Counted from the first letter of the stretch, positions 37,501 to 48,590 are shown. The stretch is DNA of 64,000 nucleotides from Zygaena filipendulae (GCA_907165275.2 OU015659.1:7606501-7670500); one strand, 5' to 3'. Program-made: numbers and translations. The notes: generated by a model from the letters alone, not told the origin.

Positions 37501-40500
37501 CGATTCCGCGGGAACTCCGAAATTATCGCGGGTGGAACCGCGCGGGACAGCTAGTTATACATAATGCATGCAGGAAGGAGTAGGTCCTACCTGTGTTTGT
37601 TCGATCCACCTCAACACAGCCGCTCTAGGTTCACCAAGACGGAAGTTTAAATCACCACACCAGAACACATAGTCGAAATTGTTGGTCACATCTGAAAGTT
37701 GCATATCTGCATTGTTTTATTTTGAATAATTTTAATTTAACTAGACTCCGCCAGTAGATACAGAGATTCAAAAGGAAGGCTTATACGTATAATTTGTCTT
37801 GGAAATTCTGTGGGAGCTCCGAAATTACCGCACGTGAAATTATTATTGTCATTGAAATATCAACTGTAAAAGCTGCGGTTTCACCCGCGTGTTTCGTATT
37901 TACTTCTGAAATCTTCTCTGAACTTCTACAAATATTTCAAGATCAAAATTAGCCAAATCGGTCCAGTCGTTGGCGAGTTTTAGCAAGATAAACGAACAGC
38001 GATTCATTTTTATATATTAAGATTTACTGTACTGACTACTGTGTTAAAATTTACATATCATACCTTTGCTTTTATGCCTGCAAGGCAAATTCTTAGGCAA
38101 GTCAATGGATCTGATGATCCTCTTGATGTCGGACACCCTTTCTTTTACTTTCTCCTGGTGAGCTGTGAGGTGCGCCGTCACGAAGAGTAAAGATGAACCG
38201 AACAGTGCAAACGAGATCGCCACAGCACCCTTGGTGCGGAAGGCGGTGCCGGGTCGTACGGACAAGCTCGCGTCCTCGGGAAGCGAACAGAACCAAATCA
38301 GGTCTCTCCGTATGAAAACTGACAGATGTAGTGTTCCTAAAAGTGAAAAAGTCGTTTTATAAGCTTAGAATCTACTAGGCAGCTTATAATAAAAAAAAAT
38401 ACGCTGGTGCTACTACTGTTGCGCCTTCAATCGCCGCACAAGTTTTAATAATAACAACAATGTTTTATTTCAGCCCAAAAAAAGATGTCACATACATTTT
38501 CTTAATTAATATTATGTGACATTTTTTTTTTTTAATTTTATCTAAATTATCTATCTCAATTCTCGACTCGTCATTCGGGCTCAGGTGCAGTCTAGACCAT
38601 GTTCTTAAATAAACGTTATCATAAACAATATCATTCACAATGTGTACTAGAATTGAAATACAAATACACTTCATTGTATCTGCTCTTTATATGAACCCCA
38701 TTTTAATGAAAAGCCTATGTTTTATGTTTAACTAGCTGTCCGCCGCGGTTTCATCCGCGGTAATTTCGGAGTTCCCGCGGGAATTCCACACATATAAACC
38801 TACCTCATGAATCACACTCTCTATTGGAGAAAACCAAATAAAAATCTGTTCAGTAGTTTTTGGGTTTATCACGAACAGACAGACAGGAGGTGGAGGACAT
38901 TGTTTTATAATATTATGTAAGGACCATAAGCAAGACAGTGGAGGAAAAGTAGTCACAATAACAACAAAAAAAGTGTACAAAAAAGACAGACTCTAAAACT
39001 CTGTAGTTTTGCACTTTGGTTGTGGTATGTAGTTGTGATCTTCAATGTAGGTTTAACTTGTTTCAGTTTTATTGTAACATACAAGTTGTATTTAAATATT
39101 TTTTAGCAAACTTATTATATAAAGTACCTATTGAGTACTAAAAGAGCCTTAGCCCATTAAAATAAAGTTACTTAATTTTTAAAAGAACAGAATTACCCAA
39201 GTAATGTGAATGAAGCAGTAAATGTGATGGCCCTAAAACTTCTTGCATTGTGATCTCCCACTCAGTCCGTTCAGAAAAAGATTCTTGTGTGCCAATAGCA
39301 AATATATCAGGCACATGCTTCACTTGGTTCGGAAAAATGAAATCTGCTAAATCCCTGTAACAATCAATCAATCAATTATAAAGATATCATCTGAATTAAG
39401 GACCTATAAAAATATTTTTTATTAGAAAGAATTTATTAGTAAATGTTGTTTATGAATACGTATTATTATATTGCTATTTTCTCAATAACAACATTCTACA
39501 GATGCAAATCAACATAACTGAAATAGTACAAAGTATATTACGTAGGAGGTGGTTGACCATTCATATTCCAAGTACCAACAAATATTGTGACCTCTCTATC
39601 TGGGAACACATGCTCTAACTCGGCTGCTCCCAGTAATGAGTGTGATGCTAGTCTTCCATACAAGTAATTCCTGCAAAATATTAACTTATATTAAAATAAA
39701 CAAACAGTAGGAATAATGATAAGTATCATAAGAAATTAAATAAGTAACAATTTATGGCAACATTAAACAACAGTTATCCCATAAAACATAAAACACATTG
39801 TACAGAGAATGATATTATATATGAACGTTACAATGAGTATAATAGGAGCAGTTGCAAGACAAAATGAGGCCTCAATTGTGTTACATTTTAAAAACTTAAT
39901 ACATATTACACAAATATATAATTTAATTATACAATACAAATGTATGATGACCTTCCTCGAGCTTCCTGTGTAGGTATTAGGCGCAGTACCTGTGCGGCTA
40001 GTAAAGAGTTACGTGCCAAGCTGTCTGTGCTGCCAGCGCGAGAAACTGAGCGCGTGATTGTTGACTTTGCCCTTTGATAACAATAAAAAACACAAATATA
40101 ATATATGAGCTTAAAGCGACAACAAATAAATTGCCAGTATGACAAAACTTACCTCCGCTTACGATCTAAAGAGCTGCTACGGTCACTCTCAGGAGATGTA
40201 GAACGGAACAGTGGTTTAGTATCATTTGAAATTAAATGGTCAGCAGATAGTCTCTTGACAAATAATTTATTTTTCTGTTTGATACCTTCAAATGATCCGG
40301 AATGTTCAAAATATTTTCTAACATCATCGTTTTTGGGGAACTTTACTGGTGCCTTTGGGATTTCTTCAGATTTTGATTGGTTACTGGAAATTGTGTGATC
40401 ACTTATATTATTTACCGGACTGCTTGATCTGGAGTTCGATTCGTCTTTTGAAGTTTGTCCGTCGAACAAACTCTTTGGCCTGGACCGTCGAAAGAAAGTT

Positions 40501-40802
40501 TTGCAACATTTAAGATTATTATCTTCATCGTTTTGGGTCCCTTTAGTACTTCGACAATTGGGGCTAGGAATAGGATCAGTGGCGGTATTTTTCTGGTTCT
40601 CTTCTGCTTCTACACCGGTGTCAACATTGTTTGCACTATGGGCTAAGAATGGGTCGCAGGGAGAGATTGGTCGCGAAACAGATTGAACGAATTCGTCATT
40701 TGAATCTGCATCAACATAGCATCCAACTTTCGGCGACTTTTTCACAAATAATCGTTTACGCAGCGATAACTTCTGTTTGGCTTTTGTGGGTGAAGTGGAC
40801 AT
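33054..40802 (-). CDS. INPP5E: Inositol polyphosphate 5-phosphatase, INPP5E type
   Basis: Ten exons join in phase: 40802-40153, 40071-39952, 39670-39542, 39354-39197, 38336-38064, 37691-37591, 37215-37090, 35790-35676, 34527-34374, 33168-33054 (646 residues; human has 644). The enzyme removes the 5-phosphate from PI(4,5)P2 and PI(3,4,5)P3, in vertebrates mainly at primary cilia. The first 250 residues are a Ser-rich, basic, low-complexity tail. The catalytic core carries GTWNMNGQ (near 286), [29 protein letters not shown] (near 455), [12 protein letters not shown] and [11 protein letters not shown]. The final exon encodes [20 protein letters not shown] and ends CSIQ, a CAAX prenylation box. 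The start has an ATG at 40802 with no in-frame exon seen upstream. Exon 9 holds a polyalanine run. The TGA that follows exon 9 in frame is bypassed by a strong donor. Confidence 0.95.
33565..33760. mobile_element. Foldback MITE in INPP5E intron 9
   Basis: CCTTCCATACAAGCCCAAA (33571-33589) faces its reverse complement at 33733-33752, and GTATCAATATTTTAA faces TTAAAATATTTGATAC. Lies in the intron before the last INPP5E exon. Confidence 0.7.
34037..34274. mobile_element. MITE, family 2, copy 1 (nested inverted ends)
   Basis: Outer ends CGGCCGCACTCAGAGTCG and CGACTGAGTGCGGCCG; an inner inverted pair GCCGCAATCAGAGACG and CTCTGATTGCGGC. Copies at 45047-45254 and 54110-54348. In INPP5E intron 9. 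Confidence 0.8.
34586..34797 (+). repeat. CCCGCGG-core dispersed repeat
   Basis: Starts ACTAGTTGTGCCCCGCGG and ends TATAAAATTAGTAGGAAGG; contains a (CATC)n run at 34731-34756. In INPP5E intron 8. Confidence 0.7.
34900..35115. repeat. Copy of the TGACGTCA-bearing repeat (family 4), worn
   Basis: GTGACGTCATAAC and GTGACGTCATACGG about 40 bp apart, with flanks like those of the copies at 49640-49975 and 52505-52830. In INPP5E intron 8. Confidence 0.5.
35153..35333 (+). repeat. CCCGCGG-core dispersed repeat
   Basis: Starts CTACTAGCTGTTCACC, with TTTCACCCGCGGTAATTTCG. In INPP5E intron 8. Confidence 0.65.
35335..35600 (-). repeat. CCCGCGG-core dispersed repeat, reverse copy
   Basis: Ends CCGGGTGAAACCGCGGGGAA about 75 bp from INPP5E exon 8. 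Faces the forward copy before it. Confidence 0.6.
35823..36458. mobile_element. ~636-bp non-autonomous DNA element, family 3, copy 1
   Basis: Ends are AATAGGGTACTTGCATGA and TTATGCAAGTACCCTATT. A near-identical copy lies at 63243-63867. No transposase. Contains ATGACGTCAC and GTGACGTCATT. In INPP5E intron 7. Confidence 0.8.
36460..37089. other. INPP5E intron 7 remainder, nothing seen
   Basis: AT-rich sequence between a mobile element and exon 7; no exon or repeat border recognised. Confidence 0.5.
37245..37400. repeat. Short dispersed-repeat head plus LINE-tail fragment
   Basis: CTAGCTGTGCCCTGTGG is followed by AATGCCTTAGGCATTAAGT and CCGCCTTTTG, the same block found reversed at 43715-43800. 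INPP5E intron 6. Confidence 0.5.
37430..37558 (-). repeat. CCCGCGG-core dispersed repeat, reverse copy
   Basis: ATTCCGCGGGAACTCCGAAA then GGAACCGCGCGGGACAGCTA, about 30 bp from INPP5E exon 6. Confidence 0.6.
37860..38030 (+). repeat. CCCGCGG-core dispersed repeat, variant tail
   Basis: AGCTGCGGTTTCACCCGCG then CTGAACTTCTACAAATATTT and TATATATTAAGAT. The same variant tail occurs at 17460-17520 and 49384-49532. Confidence 0.5.
38731..38915 (+). repeat. CCCGCGG-core dispersed repeat
   Basis: Starts CTAGCTGTCCGCCGCGG, with TTCATCCGCGGTAATTTCGG. In INPP5E intron 4. Confidence 0.65.
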
Positions 40803-41265
40803 GTTTGGTTTTAAACCACAATAACGACTAATTTAATTTACTAATTACATTTTTAACTAAATAAAGTCAATATAACCTATACCACAGTAATTATTTTTGT
40901 TGACATTTTCATTTTCGTCGAGAAAAATTGAAAATGTCAATGTCATTCCCTCTATAATATGTCTGTCAATCACTCGAACTGTCGAACACACATTGGGAAA
41001 TGGCCTTGGGATTAGGAAACTTTTGGGTTGTTGAAGTTGATCGGTGGAGGCACAGGTGGAGTGGAGATCGTAGCGAGTGTACGGTCGCGTTATTTATTCG
41101 ATATTTTCACCAAATTTTCACTACCGTTCAGCAGCCATTTTGTTTCCCAAGAAATAAGCTGGTTTTCGAGAGAGAACCGCGTTAAAATCTTGGGGAACAA
41201 TCTAACTTGTCATTGGCGTTTCGTCATAATTACTTAAGTTGCTAAAAATAAGTACATTGGCAGAA
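40803..41265. other. Upstream region of INPP5E
   Basis: Presumed promoter and 5' leader area of INPP5E. Plus-strand frames at 41000-41185 and 41028-41237 look open, but I found no donor or following exon that makes a protein. No TATA box is obvious. Confidence 0.4.
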
Positions 41266-41269
41266 TTAA

Positions 41270-41715
41270 ACGCGATAGATCTGGGGGCACGGTAGTGCCC
41301 CCGCCAAGACGAGCCAGCAAAGCGCAAGGGCACTACCTACCTTTTCTCGAAGCGTTTCGTCGTTTTTTTGAACCCTTGTAACTTGGGTCTGGATTATACC
41401 AGATAAACAAAATTTTCGGAATATGTTGTCAATAGCAGACTTATTAAATGTATAAAGTTTTAATTGTATAGCTCCCATCCTTTAGATTTTATTGATATCT
41501 AAAAAACCTCGATTTCGTCACTGACTCACTGATGATCATCAAAATTCTTAGGGTAGTTCCTAATGTCCTAGAAAGCTGAAATTTGGTATGTAAGCTAGTA
41601 TTAGTAAACAAACAACAAAAAAATTATAAAACTTGTAACTTTTATCTCCCAACCCCTTAAATTAGGGGATGGAAGTTTGTATGAGACTTCTGCAATTTTG
41701 ACTTACAAAAAGAAA
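41270..41715. repeat. Repeat-like DNA with GGGGGCAC hairpin
   Basis: CTGGGGGCACGGTAGTGCCC is a near-perfect palindrome at 41281-41301. The following 400 bp has the look of a dispersed repeat but I found no second copy in the window. Confidence 0.35.
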
Positions 41716-41719
41716 TGAA

Positions 41720-42157
41720 ATCCCAACAAAAACATTTTCATGTAAAATGTTGCCAAGACGAGACCATATGCCAGCACTTTCAAAAAGTTATCAGATCTTA
41801 TGTAGAGCCAAGCTTCTAACTCTACACGCCTTAACTCTACAAGGTCAGACTTCACAAACTCTACACCTTAGCCAAAATATGTGGCTTGGCCGTTTCGTTA
41901 CTACAAAGAACTATTATTATATAACAGAAAAAAATGGACCAATTTTTCACCTTAGGGCCTAAGGGCCATGTGAATGTAGCGAAATGGTCAAGCCACATAT
42001 TTTGGCTAAGGTGTAGAGTTTGTGAAGTTAGACCTTGTAGAGTTAAGGCGTGTAGAGTTAGAAGCTTGGCTCTACATAAGATCTGATAACTTTTTGAAAG
42101 TGCTGGCATATGGTCTCGTCTTGGCAACATTTTACATGAAAATGTTTTTGTTGGGAT
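41720..42157. mobile_element. Foldback element with 177-bp arms
   Basis: Left arm 41720-41896 and right arm 41981-42157 are near-identical reverse complements around an 84-bp loop. Arms include ATGTTGCCAAGACGAGACC and the doublet CTCTACACGCCTTAACTC. The same 50-residue frame is read from both strands, which is a symmetry artefact and not a protein. Confidence 0.85.
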
Positions 42158-42244
42158 TGCCTTATTTGAAGAAAAAGAAGGAAACTTTTGGCGGGATTTG
42201 AGCAGAAATGGAACTCCGTTTTATTTCTTTGTAGTTTAGTTAGT

Positions 42245-42535
42245 TTATCATCCTTACTAATATTATAATTGTGAAAAGGAGTTTGTTAGTTTGACGCTTT
42301 CACGCCTCAACGACTTAACGGATCATAATGTGCACTCAGACGAAATAAAAAGTTTAAAGACTTAAAGAAAGACTTAAAGACTTTTTATTTCGTCTGAGAA
42401 TGTGCATACACGTTGTCAGGGATACAGAGAATGATGAATATATTATACATATTATAGTACCTAGGTACTTTGTATCCCGGAATTTCCTTGAGAACTCTGA
42501 AATTACCGCAGATGAAACCGCGGGGAACAGCTAGT
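42245..42535 (-). repeat. CCCGCGG-core dispersed repeat, reverse copy with insertion
   Basis: Begins CTTACTAATATTATAATTG and ends AAACCGCGGGGAACAGCTAG. A direct repeat of AGACTTAAAGA and a mirrored CAGACGAAATAAAAAG/CTTTTTATTTCGTCTG lie inside. Confidence 0.6.
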
Positions 42536-42639
42536 GATTAATAATGTGTGAATGCGGTGGATTTTGCATACCTAATTGATGAAAACAGTGAAATTCACAT
42601 TAAATATCCCTTGTGTGTCTCATCTTGCATTATATAAAT

Positions 42640-42847
42640 CTTTTTTTCGTTCTTTAATATTATAAATGCGAGAGTACCTAACTCTGTCTGTTACGCTTTC
42701 ACGCCTGAACGGCTCAAACGATCACCATGAAATTTTACATACATATTATCAGGGGTACAGAGAAGGACACAGGGTAGGTACTGTTGTCCCGGAATTCCCA
42801 CGGGAACTCCGAAATTAATGTGGGTAAAACCGCGAGAAACGGCTAGT
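42640..42847 (-). repeat. CCCGCGG-core dispersed repeat, reverse copy
   Basis: Begins TTAATATTATAAATGCGAG and ends AAACCGCGAGAAACGGCTAG, shortly downstream of the Ly6-like gene. Confidence 0.6.
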
Positions 42848-43027
42848 ACCTATCTAATAAAATAAATACTAGTTATGCAGCAACCACGTCAACTTCCGTT
42901 TCCGTTCTCACTTTTTAAACTTAAACTTAACTTATAAAAAAAATTACGGATATAAAAAGGTATCTACTTAGTACTTACACTATGTAGGTACTTAGGTGAA
43001 ATTAAAAATCATTACGGCTAAATTATT

Positions 43028-46000
43028 TTAATACACAATCAGCGTCAACAACAGAATTAAAGACAGGCTTATATTAGAAACTGTAGCACTACTAGTCCCA
43101 GGAACAAGTAAATTACCGCCCGTATAAGTTGGAGTAGCCTGTAACAACCCTCCGGTTACTGGTTGGATTCCATTGCCTGTAATTTATGTAAAAATCTTTG
43201 ATTAAGTACCTGTTTATGTAAAGTCTTAGTGCCTGCGCACACTATGCGACATGTCATTAGGTCTTGACGCAAAGACTTGTCGTCGACGTAAGCGACAGCT
43301 CTGCGTCTTGTCGCTGCGACTTCAAGGCGAACGAACGAGCGCGCTCCGACTCCCCTAGCTTGTCGTTGCGACTATGCGACTCCGACGCCAAGGGTGTGGA
43401 GCTTTGAACAAAATATAAATAAAAATTGTTGGCCGTACCCTATCGTCGTGACTAGTCGTTGAGCTGTCGCGGTCGTTGTCGCGTGTCGCATAGTGTGCGC
43501 TGACTTTAAAAGTAGCTATCGGGAAACTAATTAAGTAATTATTTTTGGAAAGTGGTCATTTCCAGAAAACCAGGTGCCTAGTCATTTTAGGAAAGTGGTC
43601 ATTATACTCACTATCGACCTAAAGGGATTCGGTCAATCAATGGAAAGATTCCGAGATTAAGTCTACTTGTCAGGACTCAGGGCGTAGGCAACAAGGTAGG
43701 TATCTATTTATTTATTTATTTATTTAAAGAACTTTATTGCACATTTATGCACAAAAGGCGGACTTAATGCCTAAGGCATTCTCTACTAGTCAACCTTTAT
43801 TATTTACCTCAGACCAAATAAAAACTTTTGTTTATTTGGTCTAAAATATTTACATAAAATATAAATGCAGTATAATAATATGTCCATAGGCCCATAGGTA
43901 GGTACGTACCTAAGTTAAATTAAAAATTAAAATCGACTTCCACAAACACTAAAATGCATTATACTAAAAAGTTAAAAATAACAAAATACAGATTTAATCC
44001 AGAAGACAAAAACACGCGTAATATTATTAATGATTTGTGTTACCGCTGATCCGTTGAATTCGGTGCCAAGCACTGCCAAGCCCGCAAGTCTGCCCGCCCA
44101 CTTGTTGTTTTGCTCACGACGAGCTTCTCCACACACGCTCATGCTCACATTTGCAATGTGGCGGGCGGGACTGCGGTAGTCGACTATCCATCTATGTATA
44201 CCCACTCCCTATTTAGCTTGTCACCGACTTCCAACTAATCAGTGGAAGAATAATAATATTATCTACGTGTGTTTTTATCTTTTAGAATAAATCAGTAGGA
44301 AAGTATTTTGTTATTTTCAGCTTTTTAATTTAATGCATTGTAGTGTTTTTGGAAGTCCAACTGTCCAATTCTGTCCAACCGTCTTCGAGTAGGTAATCAG
44401 TGAACATACATAAAAAAAACTTCCATACAGTCGAACACTCCTCCTCCTTTAGTCGGTAAAAAGTTATGAACTCAATCTACCTATATTGCAGAGATCATTT
44501 GTACACGCACGATAAAAAGTGCGGAAAGTGGAGTCAACGACCTCGTGATTAAGGAAAGCCGGCTCTTCTTCACATCCACGCGTAAAACTGGCTACTTGGC
44601 CGGCAGGGTCCTATAAAACAAAATTAATCATTGCAACCTCAGACCAAATAAAAAGGTTTAATTTGATTTGAGTTTTTTTTTGCCTAGGTATCCACCTATT
44701 GTTATTTAGAATTACGGCACTAGTGCTGTAATGGGTTTGTTTTTTTAATATTGCCTAACTCAAAAAAGAGTTTTTATGTTTATGCTTTTTTATGCGCAAT
44801 CGCATGTGTTGAGAAATATCGTAGGTATAGGTATTCAGAAACGCGAGGGCTCTTGGCTCCAGTAAAAGCTCATCTTCGGCTCGGGTCGCAATCTAGCTTT
44901 GAGTTTAAGACTGTTACATAATAAATTTATAGCTCACTTGTAGGTATTGTACCTAATGATTAAATAATTAAATAAAAAATATCGTTTATTCGTATTTTTT
45001 CAATATTTAGGATGAAAACATTGATGAAAACTAATACTCTACTCTAACGGCCGCACTCAGAGTTGTTTTAATTAAGTACCTATAGGTAGAAATTTTTGAA
45101 AACAAAATTGCCGCAATCAGAGACGCATTTATCTAAATTTAACTTAATTATATCAAATGATAACTAACATTAATTTAATGAACATCTCTGATTGCGGCAA
45201 ATCTTTATACCTACTTAAAATTAAGTAATAATTAAAAAGACTGAGTGCAGCCGTTATCTAATAAGTCCCTCGTTTAACTTATTTCAACCTGTTTAGTAAG
45301 CGTTGTCAGGGGCCAGAGAAGGACATAAGATACCTACTTTTATCCCGGATTTCTCGTGGCAACTCGTGGCATAAAGTTAAAGCAACTCACAATATATTCT
45401 TGTCGGAGTATAGTACAATACTGGTAAGTGCAATCCACGGTACGCGTATCATCCGTTATCGTCAGGCAGGATTGGTCCGAATCCGTTGATGAAAACGAGC
45501 AAGTATAACATCTTAATTGACCTAAAAATTAATAAGGTACTAAAATGATTGATTGTCGACAAATAGGTTAGAAAACAGGCACAGATCAATGGGTGCAAGA
45601 TGCAAAGCTCCATGACCCTCGAGTCACGATCGAAGTAGGTACCTACTTACATAGGTAGATAGTTAGATACGTTAATTTGACTAGAGAGAAGAGCTGCAAA
45701 AGTGCAAATTTCGAAATTAAGCGATGCAGAATTCATGAATAACTTTAAAGTTTTGCAATATCTTTAAATTTTGCAGTGACGATAACTCATTGGTTGGTGC
45801 GTTCGGATCAAACTCCGCGAGGCGTAGGTTCAAACCCTAACAATAAGCTTGACCTGTCGGTGAAGGAAAAAAACCGTGAGGAAACCATAGCATGGTGGTA
45901 GGGCACTTTCTAGTGCCCGGCTGGCTAGCTACCACCTGCAGGTTTAAAATCTGTCGTAAAGCACCTTAGGGTGTGTTCCGGTAGGTATAGCCTCACTTGA

Positions 46001-46215
46001 AAGTCAGTTCCCACTAGGTTAGGTTTACAATCTTCGACCATACTCACTTACAGCAGTGGTCAAACACACCTAGTCTTTTAAAGAATAATCTACCCTATAT
46101 ACTAAAATAAATAAAATCTTACCAATAGATAAATTGGCTTATGAAGTCACTTACCTTTTGATTTTCCAAATAAAACACATAATAATATTATAAACGAAAC
46201 CGTTTTTACATCCAT
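43028..46215 (-). CDS. Ly6/three-finger GPI-anchored surface protein
   Basis: Four exons join in phase: 46215-46155, 45521-45391, 44610-44481, 43176-43028 (156 residues). Residues 1-18 form a signal peptide ending in VLFGKSKG. The mature part starts QLRCYTC and closes with ACTNDLCN, the hallmark of the LU/three-finger fold; eight cysteines are visible between and including them. A linker GNGIQPVTGG leads to small residues (VPGTSSA) and a hydrophobic tail ISLSLILLLTLIVY that ends at the stop, the layout of a GPI signal. Insect relatives act in septate junctions, channel control or patterning; I cannot say which one this is. No long frame shows this gene because its exons are small. Introns hold MITEs and repeats. 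Confidence 0.88.
43231..43502. mobile_element. MITE in Ly6-like gene intron 3
   Basis: CTGCGCACACTATGCGACA at the left and TGTCGCATAGTGTGCGC at the right; the GC-rich middle has repeated TTGTCG and GCGAC units. About 55 bp upstream (minus-strand sense) of the last exon's far side. Confidence 0.75.
43715..43800. repeat. LINE-tail fragment
   Basis: (TTTA)n followed by AACTTTATTGCACATTTATG and AAGGCGGACTTAATGCC, matching in reverse the piece at 37320-37370. Looks like a 5'-truncated non-LTR element. Confidence 0.5.
43940..44365. repeat. Foldback repeat related to 23640-24065
   Basis: AAAAAGTTAAAAATAACAAA is mirrored by TTTGTTATTTTCAGCTTTTT; the middle again has TTCGGTGCCAAGC and AGCTTGTCACCGACTTCC. 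In Ly6-like gene intron 3. Confidence 0.6.
45047..45254. mobile_element. MITE, family 2, copy 2
   Basis: ACGGCCGCACTCAGAGTTG and CTGAGTGCAGCCGT ends with inner GCCGCAATCAGAGACG / CTCTGATTGCGGC. Between Ly6-like exons 2 and 3; TA borders both ends. Confidence 0.8.
45775..45960 (+). mobile_element. tRNA-like SINE
   Basis: B-box-like GTAGGTTCAAACCC followed by CCGTGAGGAAACC, a block common in insect tRNA-derived SINEs. In Ly6-like gene intron 1. Confidence 0.45.
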
Positions 46216-46421
46216 TGTGCATTTAGGTACTATCTATACTTGCAATGAGTAATCGAATTTGTTTCCAATAGGTACGCTGTATGTTTCATTATCAATCCAT
46301 TATCTTATCATTCATAAATAACTATCAGAAAATTATTACATCTACTCATAATCAAAGTTAAATCATATTTTATTTTAATCATATTCAATTAAACCTAAGT
46401 ACCTTTATAAACCTCAGAGGT

Positions 46422-46589
46422 CGTATTTTTGAATCGTTCGAATTTTCCTTCCTTTTCGTACACGGACTCGCAAGATTCGCACGCGAATGTTTTAAAAATA
46501 TTTAATAATATGTATGAGCATTGAGCATTCGCATGCGAATCTTATTGCGATTCCGTATGCGAAAGTGATTCGAACGATTAAAAAATACG
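46422..46589. mobile_element. Foldback MITE
   Basis: CGTATTTTTGAATCGTTCG faces CGAACGATTAAAAAATACG; inside, GATTCGCACGCGAAT faces ATTCGCATGCGAATC. Just upstream of the Ly6-like gene. A partial copy (GTATTTTTTAATCGTTCGAA) stands near 21082. Confidence 0.7.
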
Positions 46590-46720
46590 GTCACAGGTCT
46601 CAGACCAAATAATTTCATCTGTGATTTAATTACCTACGTCACTTTTAATTTCTAATGTACCTACTTCTATACCTACACAATACACATCAATTAATATAAA
46701 GTTTGAGTAGGTATCATATA

Positions 46721-48274
46721 CACACCTCAAAAGTGTCTAGGGATCAACATATATTTTTGCAATAACTTTTCTCCTGATTGATATTAATTAAAATTTTCTT
46801 TAAGGATTCATCAAATAAAGTGTTTTCGTTTGTCACAGTAACGATAAACCAAGTCACCTTTGCATTAATAAAGAAATTTGCCATTTTCCTAATAAAGGGA
46901 TTTTTGACATTTGAACCACTAACATTAAAGTTCGAAAAAAAGACTGAAATAACAGTTTTCTTTAAAATTTTATTGGGTAACTTAAACAATTAATAATCCG
47001 TGTTTCTACCGCGAACACTAACAACACAAGAACATCGGTTTGGCATACTCAAAATGAGTTCATCCAAATCACGCTGTGGAATGGCCGCCCATGTTCGTTA
47101 CAACAACAAAAAAAGGTCTTCTTGCGACTGGATACCCTCCATATTCGGCAGAGCTCTTCTCTGTAGCATATCCCATGCATGCTCAATCGGGTTCAAGTCT
47201 GGCGACTGAGCAGGCCAGGGCAGGACATTGATGTTAGCTGCGGCGAGAGTCTCTCTTACAACTCTTGCGGTGTGCGGTCGTGCATTATCATGCATTAACT
47301 GAAATAAGGGACCGATTTGCACTTGTAGAGGAACGATGACGTCTGATACAATCGTCTCAGCATAAATTTGAGCGTTGAGGTTGCCTCTGATCCAAATCAA
47401 CTCAGTTCTTCCGCCGATCCAAATACCCGCCCATACCATGATGGTTCCACCACTATAAGGATGGACTTCCTGGCAGGATTTTAATCGCTGTTGGCGTCCA
47501 GGGGTCCTCCAGTGTCGTATACGTCTTGTATCCGGTCTCATACCAAAACGAGACTCATCAGAAAAGCACACGAAACGCCATTGTTCTTCTGCCCAATTTC
47601 TGTGTTCAAGAGTCCATTGATATCGAATCCTACGATTGTGCATTGCTATAGGTGGTACCCGTAGCGGTCTTCGGGAATGAAGGTTCACTTCATGTAAGCG
47701 GTTTCTGACTGTTTGGTCGCTAATTAAGTTCCCTGAAGAGTGATGAAGCCTCACGGCTAACATCATGGCGGTTATTGTTGGAGCTCTTCGAGTTAAGATT
47801 TGAATGTATCGGTCTTGTCTCCGTGTGCAGCGATACCGTCCTCCATGGCACTCAGCCACGGTACCAGTGCTTCGGTAACGTGTCCAAAGTCGACTGATAA
47901 CACTCTGACTTGTATTCAGAGCTAAAGCCACAGTACGTTGCCGGGAACCAGCTTCTATCATTCCCACGGCTCTGAGCATTTCTTCCCTGCTTAAATGACG
48001 TCGCCGCTCCATAATAACGTTGGTTTTAATCAGTAGTAGGGAAACAGTAGCACTAATAATGTCTTCAATGCGTTGTATGTTTTTATAGGGAAAATATTGA
48101 CAGCTGATTTTCATCTTTTACTCGAATTTGATTGACAGTTCCTGATTCAAATTATGTAATGCACCAAAAAGGATCCATATAAATTTATAAAATCATAAAT
48201 TTATTACAAAGCCACATCTCAATCTCAAGAAATCCGCATAAAAATGCTTGATCCCTAGACACTTTTGATGTGTG
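46721..48274 (-). mobile_element. Tc1/mariner transposon, 1,554 bp
   Basis: Inverted ends CACACCTCAAAAGTGTCTAG and its partner at 48255-48274 (one mismatch, then GGGATCAA), each bordered by TA (46719-46720 and 48275-48276). Encodes the Tc1-type transposase described separately. Sits between the Ly6-like gene and the ionotropic receptor pair. Confidence 0.9.
46991..48012 (-). pseudogene. Tc1-type transposase with in-frame stop
   Basis: The likely start is the ATG at 48012 (MERRRHLSREEM). An N-terminal helix-turn-helix region (ALNTSQSVISRLWTRYRSTG) is followed by the catalytic triad: D in CFSDESRFG, D in LMHDNARPHTA, E in SPDLNPIEHAWD. There are 34 residues between the last two, giving DD34E. 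The frame meets a TAA at 47100-47098 after QEDLFLLL, yet the same frame goes on in recognisable Tc1 C-terminal sequence (RTWAAIPQRDLDELI) to a second stop near 46991. So the copy is probably inactive, or makes a protein about 36 residues short. All catalytic residues precede the stop. Confidence 0.85.
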
Positions 48275-48424
48275 TATTTCATGGCATATTAAGAAATAAG
48301 AATTAGATAATAAAAAAAAAAATCGTTACTACTACAGAATTTATTTTCATAGAACACAAACACTAGATACTAATAATGAAATTAAAAAAAATATAGCACA
48401 ATTAGTTTCCCATTTTTTTTTTAT

Positions 48425-48590
48425 TGCTCCAATTGCGTGAATTTTGGGATTCCCGTGGAAATTCTTTCCGGACTTTTCCTTATGTTATCTGTAATCCATA
48501 ATTTCACGTTTTATTCAAATCGGTCCCGTAGTTTTAACGTAGATAATGCGAGTGCAAACAAACCGATAGATATAAAATAAATAGATTAAC
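48425..48590 (+). repeat. CCCGCGG-core dispersed repeat, diverged
   Basis: GCGTGAATTTTGGGATTCCC and AATCGGTCCCGTAGTTTTAA; core largely lost. Confidence 0.4.

Noticed and set aside
41000..41237. First exon of a plus-strand gene divergent from INPP5E
   Set aside because: Open frames exist, but no donor leads to a second exon with recognisable protein; more likely leader or promoter sequence.
41747..42130. Two near-identical 70-90 residue proteins on opposite strands
   Set aside because: They are the two arms of the foldback at 41720-42157 read from each strand.
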